Numbered from the stretch's first letter, positions 1 to 5,981 are shown. The stretch: DNA of 8,187 nt from Promethearchaeota archaeon (GCA_004524385.1 SDNM01000061.1:1-8187); one strand, 5' to 3'. Notes: a model not told the origin generated them from the sequence alone. Program-made: numbers and translations.

Positions 1-54
1 ATTTGAAAAATAGAAAATAATATTAAGGGAAATTTAAATCCATTTTATTAAATC

Positions 55-68
55 AATATATATATATT
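55..68 (+). promoter_or_regulatory. Putative TATA box for the coiled-coil gene
   Basis: An alternating A/T stretch (atatatatatattt-like) ends 55 bp before the preferred ATG at 123. This would fit an archaeal TATA box with a transcript start near 85-95 and a short leader carrying the AGGA at 107-110. The whole upstream region is AT-rich, so TATA-like strings are common and this assignment is tentative. Confidence 0.3.
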
Positions 69-122
69 TCATTATTCTCATAATTATTGTAGAAAAAAAA
101 AATAAAAGGAAACTTGTTAAAA

Positions 123-719
123 ATGTCTGAAGCTGAGAAAGAAGAATTAAGAAAACTTATTATGTTAATTTCCGATCTTAGGGCAAAAGATGAAGAAAGA
201 TACGAGGCTCACGTTAATTTCATGAATGAAACAATAAAGATGATAAGAGCAATTGAAAATCAAATGAACAAACATTGGCAAGCGGTATTAGACTCATTAA
301 AAGAATTAAACGACGATATAACTACAAATTTAGATTCTCTTCTCACGGGAATCAATCCAAAAGGATTAAAGGAAACTTCCGAGTCTTTAAGAGAAATTAT
401 GGATACAATGAACAAGAGCGTTCAGTCAATGAATCTTGAGAAAGTTTTAAGCGAATTTCAAGGGTTACAATCAGGATCATATACGGCTCAACCAGCAGTA
501 TCTATTGCTCAACAAAGACCAGAACCTATTACTGCGGGGGCTGGCTTGAACGCTCCAGGAGTGGCGACTCCTACTGGTTTAAAGGCTCCTGGAGGGGCAT
601 CTCCTGCTCCCAATTTTGCAGAGGCAGGAACCACCGAATGGGTTGACCCACACGAAAAGAAGAAAAAAGAAGAGGAGGAACCGCATCTGCTCAAGCCAAG
701 TGATTTCTTCGGGAGTTAA
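123..719 (+). CDS. Coiled-coil protein with disordered Pro/Ala/Gly-rich tail, function unknown
   Basis: I do not recognise this 198-residue protein. A TTG at 114 is in frame, but the ATG at 123 is preferred: AGGA at 107-110 lies 12 nt before it and only 3 nt before the TTG. Residues 1-115 are highly charged and helical, with heptad-like spacing, and probably form a coiled coil. Residues 118-172 are rich in Pro, Ala, Gly and Thr and look disordered. They contain two imperfect 11-residue repeats (GLNAPGVATPT, GLKAPGGASPA) at 141-162. The end is a KKKKEEEE charge block (179-186), then PHLLKPSDFFGS at the C-terminus. No signal peptide, membrane helix or catalytic motif is visible. This architecture suits a scaffold or adaptor, but that is inference. 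The gene stands alone and converges on the dehydratase operon. Its tail is clearly richer in G and C than the surrounding DNA. Confidence 0.85.
   Translation: MSEAEKEELRKLIMLISDLRAKDEERYEAHVNFMNETIKMIRAIENQMNKHWQAVLDSLKELNDDITTNLDSLLTGINPKGLKETSESLREIMDTMNKSVQSMNLEKVLSEFQGLQSGSYTAQPAVSIAQQRPEPITAGAGLNAPGVATPTGLKAPGGASPAPNFAEAGTTEWVDPHEKKKKEEEEPHLLKPSDFFGS
543..608 (+). repeat. Two 33 bp imperfect tandem repeats inside the coiled-coil gene
   Basis: Bases 543-575 and 576-608 are in-frame copies encoding GLNAPGVATPT and GLKAPGGASPA. Seven of the 11 residues are identical. The copies differ at several third codon positions, so the duplication is not recent or is under protein-level constraint. 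Confidence 0.7.
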
Positions 720-730
720 TTTTATTTTTT
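720..730 (+). terminator. Oligo-T termination signal
   Basis: Runs of four and six T (720-723 and 725-730) directly follow the stop codon of the coiled-coil gene, before the convergent dehydratase gene ends at 773. Archaeal RNA polymerase can terminate at such U-tracts without a hairpin. I see no hairpin here. Confidence 0.4.
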
Positions 731-772
731 AATATTTAAAATGAATTTAAGATTGGAATTAGTTTAATTATT

Positions 773-2125
773 CTATTTAAACATTTCCATAAATGCTCCT
801 AACCGAGTTTTAACTTGTTCTACATTTTCGCCTATTTTATTAAAAGTTAATGCAGTTGAGGGTATTTCCTCCCTTCTTAATTTATCTCTAAGAAGTTTAT
901 AGCAATTAGAGATGCTATGACATCCAAATAACTGAAAAAAAATAAGACCATCAACATTTAACTTTTTTGCTAAGTTTAAATAGGAGTCAGTTAATGTATC
1001 ATTATCGCATCCCATTTTATTTGAACTGATATTCATAATAAAACGAGCATATTCTTCAATAGGATTAGAATTATTTGACACATTTATATTTTCAAGGAAG
1101 CCTAACAACTCCCAATCAGCGTATAAACTACGCCCGCCTAATTCATATATGATCTCGTGACTTTTAGGTTCCCATCCACCAAATATTGGTGTTATTAGAA
1201 TTCGTGGCATTTTAGAGCACTCCATTCCAATTCCTTTTCTTATCCGTTCTTTCATTTCATTTACTAAAGATGACATGTTTTCAACATATCTCTTCACATT
1301 CGAGTTATAATCATGAAAAGAAATGGTGAGTAAAGCTAGGATCTCTGCGAACGTTGCAGGATTGGATGGGAAAAAATCAGAGGCCCCAATTTCGTGAATT
1401 ATTGTTTTATAATGCTGACAAATTTGATTTCTTAAAGTGAAGTGTTCTCTTAATCTATTATCAGTACATGTAATACCAGTGATATTTTCAAGTTCGTTAA
1501 TAGCTTTTGAAAAATTATTCGTGAGGATCTCTAAAGAATTTCCTATATTTCTTGGTGGTACATCAATCCATATATCCTTAGCAGGATTTTTAATTGTTTT
1601 TAATGATTCTAGATATTTATTCCAAGCGCTGCACCGAATTGTAAAATTCAAATTCGCCTCAACATTTTTACCTTTTGCAACATACATTCCGTATAGACTT
1701 TTAATTCCGTAACAAAAATCAGTCGGAATCCCGCTCTCTACGCCCAAATCGTACATTTGATTATGCTTTTTATTGATGGTCTCAATTACCTCGCCAATTA
1801 TATTTTCAACTGTTTTGTTGATACTTTGAAATTCTAGGTTTTTTAAAAATCCTAAAAACTTCGTAATGTTATTCCATCCAAATATGTTAGTAGCTGACCC
1901 TAAAGCTGATAAATATTTATTTATTTCAAAGATCTCCATTCTAATTGGAAGGACCGGTATTGCTCCACACGCAAACGCTAAATCTGAAAAGGGAAGAGCA
2001 ACCGCTATTAGTTTTTTCTTCTCTCTGAATTTTTTTCTTTTTAGATAAGAGTTGCCAGTTAAAAAATTGTACACTATTTTTAGCATAGAAGTAAAAGTTA
2101 CCACATCATCCGCAAATACACTCAT
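773..2125 (-). CDS. 2-hydroxyacyl-CoA dehydratase family protein, large subunit (HgdA/HadB/BcrB-like)
   Basis: This 450-residue protein belongs to the 2-hydroxyacyl-CoA dehydratase/benzoyl-CoA reductase subunit family (PF06050). Visible family features are FACGAIPVLP at 51-60 (entry-domain AAGxxP-like element), Cys138 (PTDFCYG), Cys165 (TIRCSAW), Cys402 (QLFGCHS) and a C-terminal TRLGAFMEM. The spacing of the three cysteines matches the usual [4Fe-4S] ligands of the family (roughly 30, then 230 residues). It has six further cysteines and is longer than typical ~380-430 residue members, mostly through sequence before Cys138. Its ATG lies 3 bp after the stop codon of the upstream subunit gene, so the two are surely cotranscribed and probably form a heterodimer. 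The substrate cannot be read from sequence: 2-hydroxyglutaryl-, phenyllactyl- or 2-hydroxyisocaproyl-CoA dehydration and aromatic ring reduction all remain possible. It would act in the cytoplasm and be oxygen-sensitive. Confidence 0.9.
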   Translation of the reverse strand: MSVFADDVVTFTSMLKIVYNFLTGNSYLKRKKFREKKKLIAVALPFSDLAFACGAIPVLPIRMEIFEINKYLSALGSATNIFGWNNITKFLGFLKNLEFQSINKTVENIIGEVIETINKKHNQMYDLGVESGIPTDFCYGIKSLYGMYVAKGKNVEANLNFTIRCSAWNKYLESLKTIKNPAKDIWIDVPPRNIGNSLEILTNNFSKAINELENITGITCTDNRLREHFTLRNQICQHYKTIIHEIGASDFFPSNPATFAEILALLTISFHDYNSNVKRYVENMSSLVNEMKERIRKGIGMECSKMPRILITPIFGGWEPKSHEIIYELGGRSLYADWELLGFLENINVSNNSNPIEEYARFIMNISSNKMGCDNDTLTDSYLNLAKKLNVDGLIFFQLFGCHSISNCYKLLRDKLRREEIPSTALTFNKIGENVEQVKTRLGAFMEMFK

Positions 2126-2128
2126 TTT

Positions 2129-3253
2129 TTACATCATCTCAATAAATGCTTCAATTCTAGTTGAAAGTTGTCCTCGATTAGCACGGGAATAATCGCGCTC
2201 TAAATTTAAGATTGGAATTTTTTTCTCTTGCAATTTTTCTTTTAAGAAGGCAGAGTTAATGGAAATATGATCACAAAATTTTATGATGTGGTTAATTACA
2301 CCTAAAGGTTTTCCCGTTTTTTTTTTGTAATTTTGGAATATCTTCTCTAATTTAGTTACCTTGTTTTCAAGATATTCTGGCACCATATGATCTCCACCTA
2401 CATTATTTCGATATCTATACAATAAAAGATCATATGGATTTTCTTTTGAATTCAGTATCGCATCATCAAAAATTTGTGAAAAATAATTATCTCCAATCCA
2501 AGTGTCAAAAAAAACTATATTCCCTCCACTTTCTTCTATTAAATCAATTAAATAATCATTAATAAATATAGAACAACCGGTAAGTATGAGCTCTTTTAAA
2601 TTATTCGATCTTTGAGGTTGGGAATTTTGAATAATTGTATCTAATTCTGGAAGAAAATCAGGACCATATAACATAGCTTTTTGAAAAATCTCTAATTTAG
2701 TTTTTCCTTTTATCTCTAAATTGTTAACCTCTAAAAGTTTTTTCTTAAAATTGTTATATCTTTTGATGCTCTCGTTTAAATTTTCTTCTTTTATTTCACT
2801 CCCTTTAATTTTTTCTAGTTGATTTTTTAAATCTTTTAATTCCAATTCATAATATTTTAAGGCGTTCTCACTTAAAGTATATGACATATAAAAATTTAAT
2901 CGAGGGATTGAGAAATATTTTGTAATGATTTCTGAAGCGCAAATATCTGAAACGCAATGATTCGAAACTATAAAATAATCAATTAATTCTAAAAAATTAA
3001 AATTATTTGGTTTTTCTGAAAATAATCCTATACAGCTCTGAGCAAAACTACAAGTTGACGGAGGTAAATAATCGTGGCTTGAATTCATTAACTCATCATT
3101 TCCCGCAAAGATCATATTCAGAGGGACAAAGCCAGCCGCATCAATTAATTCCTCCGGAAGATTATCGTGAGCCATATGGGCAATAATTTTTTTCCCTTCT
3201 GCTTTTTTTTCTTTCAAATAATAATAGTAATTTGATAAAAGTTCTACCGTCAT
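2129..3253 (-). CDS. 2-hydroxyacyl-CoA dehydratase family protein, small subunit (HgdB/HadC/BcrC-like)
   Basis: This 374-residue protein is a clear PF06050 member. In order it has PEELIDAAGFVPL (33-45), STCSFAQSC (66-74), SNHCVSDIC (97-105), a charged helical linker (133-190), TGCS (225-228), KFCDH (325-329), IPILNLERDYS (346-356) and GQLSTRIEAFIEMM (361-374). Cys68, Cys100 and Cys327 correspond by spacing to the three [4Fe-4S] ligands of the family. Cys74, Cys105 and Cys227 are extra, giving exactly six cysteines. It is the first gene of the two-gene operon. AGAG just before the ATG and a TATA-like box at 3277-3285 suggest a very short leader. With its partner it would form the dehydratase heterodimer that takes an electron from the activase encoded at 4262-5038. 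A single-gene double-cubane protein is a less likely alternative, because a partner subunit is adjacent. Confidence 0.92.
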   Translation of the reverse strand: MTVELLSNYYYYLKEKKAEGKKIIAHMAHDNLPEELIDAAGFVPLNMIFAGNDELMNSSHDYLPPSTCSFAQSCIGLFSEKPNNFNFLELIDYFIVSNHCVSDICASEIITKYFSIPRLNFYMSYTLSENALKYYELELKDLKNQLEKIKGSEIKEENLNESIKRYNNFKKKLLEVNNLEIKGKTKLEIFQKAMLYGPDFLPELDTIIQNSQPQRSNNLKELILTGCSIFINDYLIDLIEESGGNIVFFDTWIGDNYFSQIFDDAILNSKENPYDLLLYRYRNNVGGDHMVPEYLENKVTKLEKIFQNYKKKTGKPLGVINHIIKFCDHISINSAFLKEKLQEKKIPILNLERDYSRANRGQLSTRIEAFIEMM

Positions 3254-3276
3254 TCTCTAATCACAGTATATTATTT

Positions 3277-3285
3277 TTATTTAAA
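3277..3285 (-). promoter_or_regulatory. Putative TATA box of the dehydratase operon
   Basis: On the minus strand the sequence reads TTTAAATAA, centred about 28 bp before the ATG at 3253. That spacing is typical of archaeal promoters of leaderless or short-leader transcripts. The AT-rich context limits certainty. Confidence 0.45.
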
Positions 3286-3410
3286 TTTATGAGATTTAAA
3301 ATAATATGTAGATTCTTATTAGAAGAAGCATATTTAATTTATTTTAATTTAGTTGGTCTTTAAAATAAAACAAAGTCTTAATAAAGAGAATAAATATTGA
3401 TTTAACTAAA

Positions 3411-3421
3411 TAAATTTAAAA
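3411..3421 (+). promoter_or_regulatory. Putative TATA box of the seven-helix membrane protein gene
   Basis: TAAATTTAAAA is centred about 35 bp before the ATG at 3452, suggesting a leader of roughly 10 nt. The rest of the 198 bp between the divergent starts at 3253 and 3452 is AT-rich; I found no RNA gene, ORF or convincing hairpin in it. Confidence 0.35.
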
Positions 3422-3451
3422 TTTTTACAAAAAAATAATAGGTTTATAAAA

Positions 3452-4180
3452 ATGGCGATTCAACCTTTATCTTGGTTAAATGGATTTAGTGCTTTTTTGC
3501 TAATTTGTACGTCTTGGATTCTTGGAATTTTAATTCTAAGGTTCTATTTAAAGGAAAAAAGAAAACAGTATCTTATACTTTTTATATTTTCAGCTGCTAT
3601 TGCATTAGGATGGACAGGTATTACTATTACATTTTTCTCTGTGGTTATATATGGATACAATTTACCCTGGGTTAAGTACGTAATAAGTTATTTTTCCTAT
3701 TCTACAGTGCCGGTTGGAAGCACAGCTATCATCTACTTCACCTTTGATGTCTTTGGTGCCCCGAAATTTAAAAAACCCTTACTTGTCGTCTATTTCTCTT
3801 TAATGGCTCTTTATTATATATTCTTATTTGCCACTTTCTCGGATGCAGTTGTCGTCTCTAAAGTTAAGAAAGGACAAATTTACGACGATTGGCTTAGTCC
3901 TAATTCAGTTGTGTACTATTTATTGTTAATTATGGTTTCGATAACATCCTTGATTACGTTATTTGGATTCTACCAGTTCAGTAAAATGACTGCCGGTGAT
4001 TTGAAAAAAAGGGCTGGATTTATAATCCTCTCTTCGATTATAATTGGTTCTTGTGTTCTATTGGATACCGTGGTTTTGGGTTCTATATTCACACCGCATG
4101 AGGAATACCTTTTTGTTGTCAGATTCGCGATGATTCCCGGTGTTTTCTGTGCATTTTGGGGGATTAGACCATCTAAATAA
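3452..4180 (+). CDS. Stand-alone seven-transmembrane-helix protein, function unknown
   Basis: This 242-residue protein is almost entirely hydrophobic helices. Estimated spans are 11-32, 40-68, 72-100, 109-130, 151-175, 187-212 and 217-237. Lys/Arg-rich turns follow helix 1 (KEKRKQ, 34-39) and precede helix 6 (KKR, 185-187). By the positive-inside rule the N-terminus would be outside, as in 7TM receptor modules. No kinase, cyclase or other output domain follows, and helix 7 has no lysine, so it is not a retinal-binding rhodopsin. It resembles in general plan the 7TM sensor regions found at the N-terminus of some archaeal and bacterial histidine kinases, but I cannot name a family. It runs opposite to its neighbours, between the dehydratase subunits and their activase. 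A weak AGGT lies about 9 nt before the ATG. Confidence 0.85.
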   Translation: MAIQPLSWLNGFSAFLLICTSWILGILILRFYLKEKRKQYLILFIFSAAIALGWTGITITFFSVVIYGYNLPWVKYVISYFSYSTVPVGSTAIIYFTFDVFGAPKFKKPLLVVYFSLMALYYIFLFATFSDAVVVSKVKKGQIYDDWLSPNSVVYYLLLIMVSITSLITLFGFYQFSKMTAGDLKKRAGFIILSSIIIGSCVLLDTVVLGSIFTPHEEYLFVVRFAMIPGVFCAFWGIRPSK

Positions 4181-4194
4181 GCAAAAAAGAAATA

Positions 4195-4215
4195 TTTTTT
4201 TTTTCACTTTTTTTT
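4195..4215 (+). terminator. Double oligo-T terminator after the membrane protein gene
   Basis: Two long T runs, ten at 4195-4204 and eight at 4208-4215, are separated only by CAC and begin 15 bp after the stop codon at 4180. This is a strong U-tract terminator of the archaeal kind, placed where transcription would otherwise run antisense into the activase gene. Confidence 0.6.
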
Positions 4216-4253
4216 AAAAGTAATGTGAGAATTCACTACTCATAAATTAAACC

Positions 4254-4259
4254 AAAAAA
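4254..4259 (-). terminator. Weak oligo-T signal after the activase gene
   Basis: On the minus strand six T follow the activase stop codon (4262-4264) after one intervening base pair of C/T sequence. It is short and has no hairpin, so it may terminate only partly. Confidence 0.3.
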
Positions 4260-4261
4260 GA

Positions 4262-5038
4262 TTATTTTTTCATATTATCTTGTCCAATTAAAGCAGCTCC
4301 GATAGCTCCTGTAAGTTGTGGGTATTTAGGCGTAACTATTTCGTAGCCAAGCTCTATTTCTAAATATTTTTTAACTGCTATATTTTTTGCTACTCCGCCA
4401 CAAAAAACTAATGTTTGACCAACTCCAATTCGTTTAGCCATTCCTGCAACTCTTCTCGCAATAGATTTGTGAATCCCTGCTGCAATATCTATTTTGGAAG
4501 CACCTCTAGCGAAAAGTGAAATTACTTCACTCTCAGCGAAAACTGTACAGGTTGAACTAATTGATGCTGGCTTTTTCGAATTTAACGCTAATTCTCCTAT
4601 TTCTTCAATTGGTATTTCAAGAGCATGGGCCATGACTTCTAAAAATCTGCCAGTTCCCGCTGCGCACTTATCATTCATTTGAAAATCTATGACATTTCCG
4701 GTTTTTTTAGAAATTACAATTGCCTTACTATCTTGACCCCCAATATCTATAACTGAATGCGCTTCAGGATAAAAATATTGAGCACCTTTCGCATGAGCAG
4801 TAATCTCTGTTATTCGATCGTCGGCAATATCTATTGAATTTCGTCCATACCCAGTTGACATAACATATACATCAGCTCTTTTCAAATTATTTTTCTCTAG
4901 TATGTCATCGAATAAATTATGTCCAATTTTCTTAAAATTAAAAGTCGAACGTTCAGTGCGATAATCAATTAATTCCTTAGCGCTCATCAGCGCTAATTTC
5001 GTCTGAAGACTTCCTATGTCTATTCCACAGACTATCAT
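4262..5038 (-). CDS. ATP-dependent 2-hydroxyacyl-CoA dehydratase activase (HgdC-type, BadF/BadG/BcrA/BcrD ATPase family)
   Basis: This 258-residue protein matches the activator (component A) of 2-hydroxyacyl-CoA dehydratases in length and in motif order. It has the ASKHA phosphate-1 loop GIDIGSLQTK (5-14), TGYGR (62-66), DIGGQDSKAI (98-107), NDKCAAGTGRFLE (122-134), STCTVFAESEV (162-172), CGGVAKN (213-219) and TGAIGAAL (243-250). Cys125 and Cys164 are 39 residues apart, as in the Acidaminococcus HgdC pair (127/166), and would share one [4Fe-4S] cluster across a homodimer. ATP binding and hydrolysis drive electron transfer to the dehydratase. Only one such ATPase is present, which favours the homodimeric HgdC type over the BcrA/BcrD pair of benzoyl-CoA reductase. 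Its likely targets are the subunits encoded at 773-3253 on the same strand, now separated from it by an oppositely oriented gene. It therefore needs its own promoter. Confidence 0.95.
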   Translation of the reverse strand: MIVCGIDIGSLQTKLALMSAKELIDYRTERSTFNFKKIGHNLFDDILEKNNLKRADVYVMSTGYGRNSIDIADDRITEITAHAKGAQYFYPEAHSVIDIGGQDSKAIVISKKTGNVIDFQMNDKCAAGTGRFLEVMAHALEIPIEEIGELALNSKKPASISSTCTVFAESEVISLFARGASKIDIAAGIHKSIARRVAGMAKRIGVGQTLVFCGGVAKNIAVKKYLEIELGYEIVTPKYPQLTGAIGAALIGQDNMKK

Positions 5039-5065
5039 TTTCTCTATCTTTTTTTATTTCAACTA

Positions 5066-5076
5066 ATTATATTTAA
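5066..5076 (-). promoter_or_regulatory. Putative TATA box of the activase gene
   Basis: On the minus strand TTAAATATAAT is centred about 33 bp upstream of the ATG at 5038, fitting an archaeal promoter with a leader of under 10 nt. The 144 bp between the VIT1-like stop and this gene holds no other gene that I can see. Confidence 0.4.
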
Positions 5077-5150
5077 TTTACATGCGTTCTAAATTCAATA
5101 ATTTTTTAGAGAAGTAAAATATTTTTATTAAAACTTATGAATCTCAACAG

Positions 5151-5166
5151 AATATAAATTATATTA
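5151..5166 (+). repeat. 16 bp near-palindromic A/T repeat, copy 1
   Basis: AATATAAATTATATTA occurs here, between the VIT1-like stop and the activase start, and again exactly at 6016-6031 in the DUF47 promoter region. The first 15 bases are nearly self-complementary. It contains only A and T, so coincidence is possible. Confidence 0.4.
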
Positions 5167-5182
5167 TTGTAATAAAGGAAAT

Positions 5183-5899
5183 TCACCCTCTTAAAAACAA
5201 AACTGTAACAATTATCGTCAAACCAAACGCTAATACCATTTGAATTATATTTTTAGGGATGGATTCCTTCGAGATAATGCCTAAAAACGTCCCCAGGAAA
5301 ATGATACAAATAAAAATTATTATAAAAGAGGTGATAAAAATCATAAGACCTGCCTCTACTACACAGAAAAAAGGTAATATTGCAACTACTCCTCCTAAAA
5401 ATGGACTTACCCCATTAACTAAAGAAACAACAACACCCGTAAAAGTTTCAGCTTTCTCATGAAGAGATTTAGTTTTTTTTTCTCTCGTTTTTCTTCTAAT
5501 TAAAGCCTTTTTATGCGTCTTATTACTTAAAGTTTTAGGTGGTACCACCATCGCTTTTTGAATCTCTTTCTCATCTACTATCTCTATTTGTGTTTCTTCT
5601 TCTTCAACCTTAATCCCCATAGCCTGTTTTAATTCTTTTAATCCTTTTTTCTGTTCTGCCCTTTCAGAAAGATATGACCCTGAAATTCCTGAGATAAGCA
5701 TAGAAATTGAAGTACTTAATCCTGTTAAAATAACATAATTAGATTGGATAGGTTGGCTAGGTTTACTAAGAAGAATTACAAAAAATCCTAAGAGGATGCC
5801 TAGAGCTGTCAACATTCCGTCATAAAAGTTATTCACAAAATATCTTCTAGCTATTTTTGCATAACCAGTAATTTCGTTATATGTTTTTAACTTTCCCAG
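5183..5899 (-). CDS. VIT1/CCC1-like (TIGR00267-type) membrane protein, probable divalent metal transporter
   Basis: From a proposed CTG start the protein has 238 residues. IARRYFVNNFYDGMLTALGI at 16-35 and the GISGSYLSERAE segment after helix 2 are typical of archaeal TIGR00267 proteins, relatives of the VIT1/CCC1 iron/manganese transporters. Asp27 sits in the conserved DG motif. About five helices are expected (roughly 28-46, 55-77, 153-177, 179-204, 214-236). The loop between helices 2 and 3 is long, with an acidic stretch (EEEE, ~97-100) followed by a Lys/Arg-rich one, and seems expanded for the family. Start choice: the GTG at 5836 would cut off the conserved YxxITGYAKIARRYF segment, which is encoded in frame upstream. 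The only plausible initiator before the in-frame TAA (5903-5905) is the CTG at 5897-5899, preceded by GGGGGT five bases away. Transport of metal is inferred from the family. It is divergent from the DUF47 gene. Confidence 0.82.
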   Translation of the reverse strand: MGKLKTYNEITGYAKIARRYFVNNFYDGMLTALGILLGFFVILLSKPSQPIQSNYVILTGLSTSISMLISGISGSYLSERAEQKKGLKELKQAMGIKVEEEETQIEIVDEKEIQKAMVVPPKTLSNKTHKKALIRRKTREKKTKSLHEKAETFTGVVVSLVNGVSPFLGGVVAILPFFCVVEAGLMIFITSFIIIFICIIFLGTFLGIISKESIPKNIIQMVLAFGLTIIVTVLFLRG

Positions 5900-5904
5900 T
5901 TTTT

Positions 5905-5910
5905 ACCCCC
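5905..5910 (-). promoter_or_regulatory. Strong Shine-Dalgarno-like site before a CTG start
   Basis: On the minus strand GGGGGT is followed by five A and then CTG. It can pair with the archaeal 16S 3' end through one G-U wobble, and the spacing is close to ideal. It is the best ribosome-binding site seen in the window and supports initiation at 5899. Confidence 0.5.
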
Positions 5911-5942
5911 AATAATATCTTTTTTTAAACATCATAAAGATT

Positions 5943-5981
5943 TAATTATACTAAATAAATGTATAATTATACTAAATAAAT
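5943..5981. repeat. 18 bp perfect tandem repeat with 21 bp period (possible operator)
   Basis: TAATTATACTAAATAAAT occurs at 5943-5960 and at 5964-5981 without mismatch, separated by 3 bp. A 21 bp period is two helical turns, which would place both copies on the same DNA face. The first copy overlaps the TATA-like sequence expected for the VIT1-like gene on the minus strand, so a bound regulator could block or position transcription. Both divergent genes could be affected. A regulatory role is inferred. Confidence 0.6.

Noticed and set aside
509..694. Minus-strand 61-codon frame with Ser and Phe runs
   Set aside because: It is the antisense reading of the Pro/Gly-rich linker and the Lys/Glu block of the coiled-coil gene; its low-complexity content is fully explained by that.
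1437..2048. Two plus-strand open frames inside the large dehydratase subunit gene
   Set aside because: Both are antisense to a well-supported PF06050 coding region and lack their own promoter, ribosome site or recognisable motifs.
3254..3451. Possible small RNA or tRNA gene in the 198 bp divergent spacer
   Set aside because: No GC-rich stems, T-loop or C/D-box pattern could be found; the sequence is uniformly AT-rich promoter-like DNA.
3452..4180. Seven-helix protein as a microbial rhodopsin or heliorhodopsin
   Set aside because: Helix 7 (about 217-237) contains no lysine for the retinal Schiff base.
773..5038. The gene set as a benzoyl-CoA reductase (BcrABCD) locus
   Set aside because: Only one ATPase gene is present, and its length and cysteine spacing match the homodimeric HgdC activator rather than a BcrA/BcrD pair.
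4494..5462. Plus-strand frames inside the activase and VIT1-like genes
   Set aside because: They are shadows of genes with strong motif support on the minus strand.
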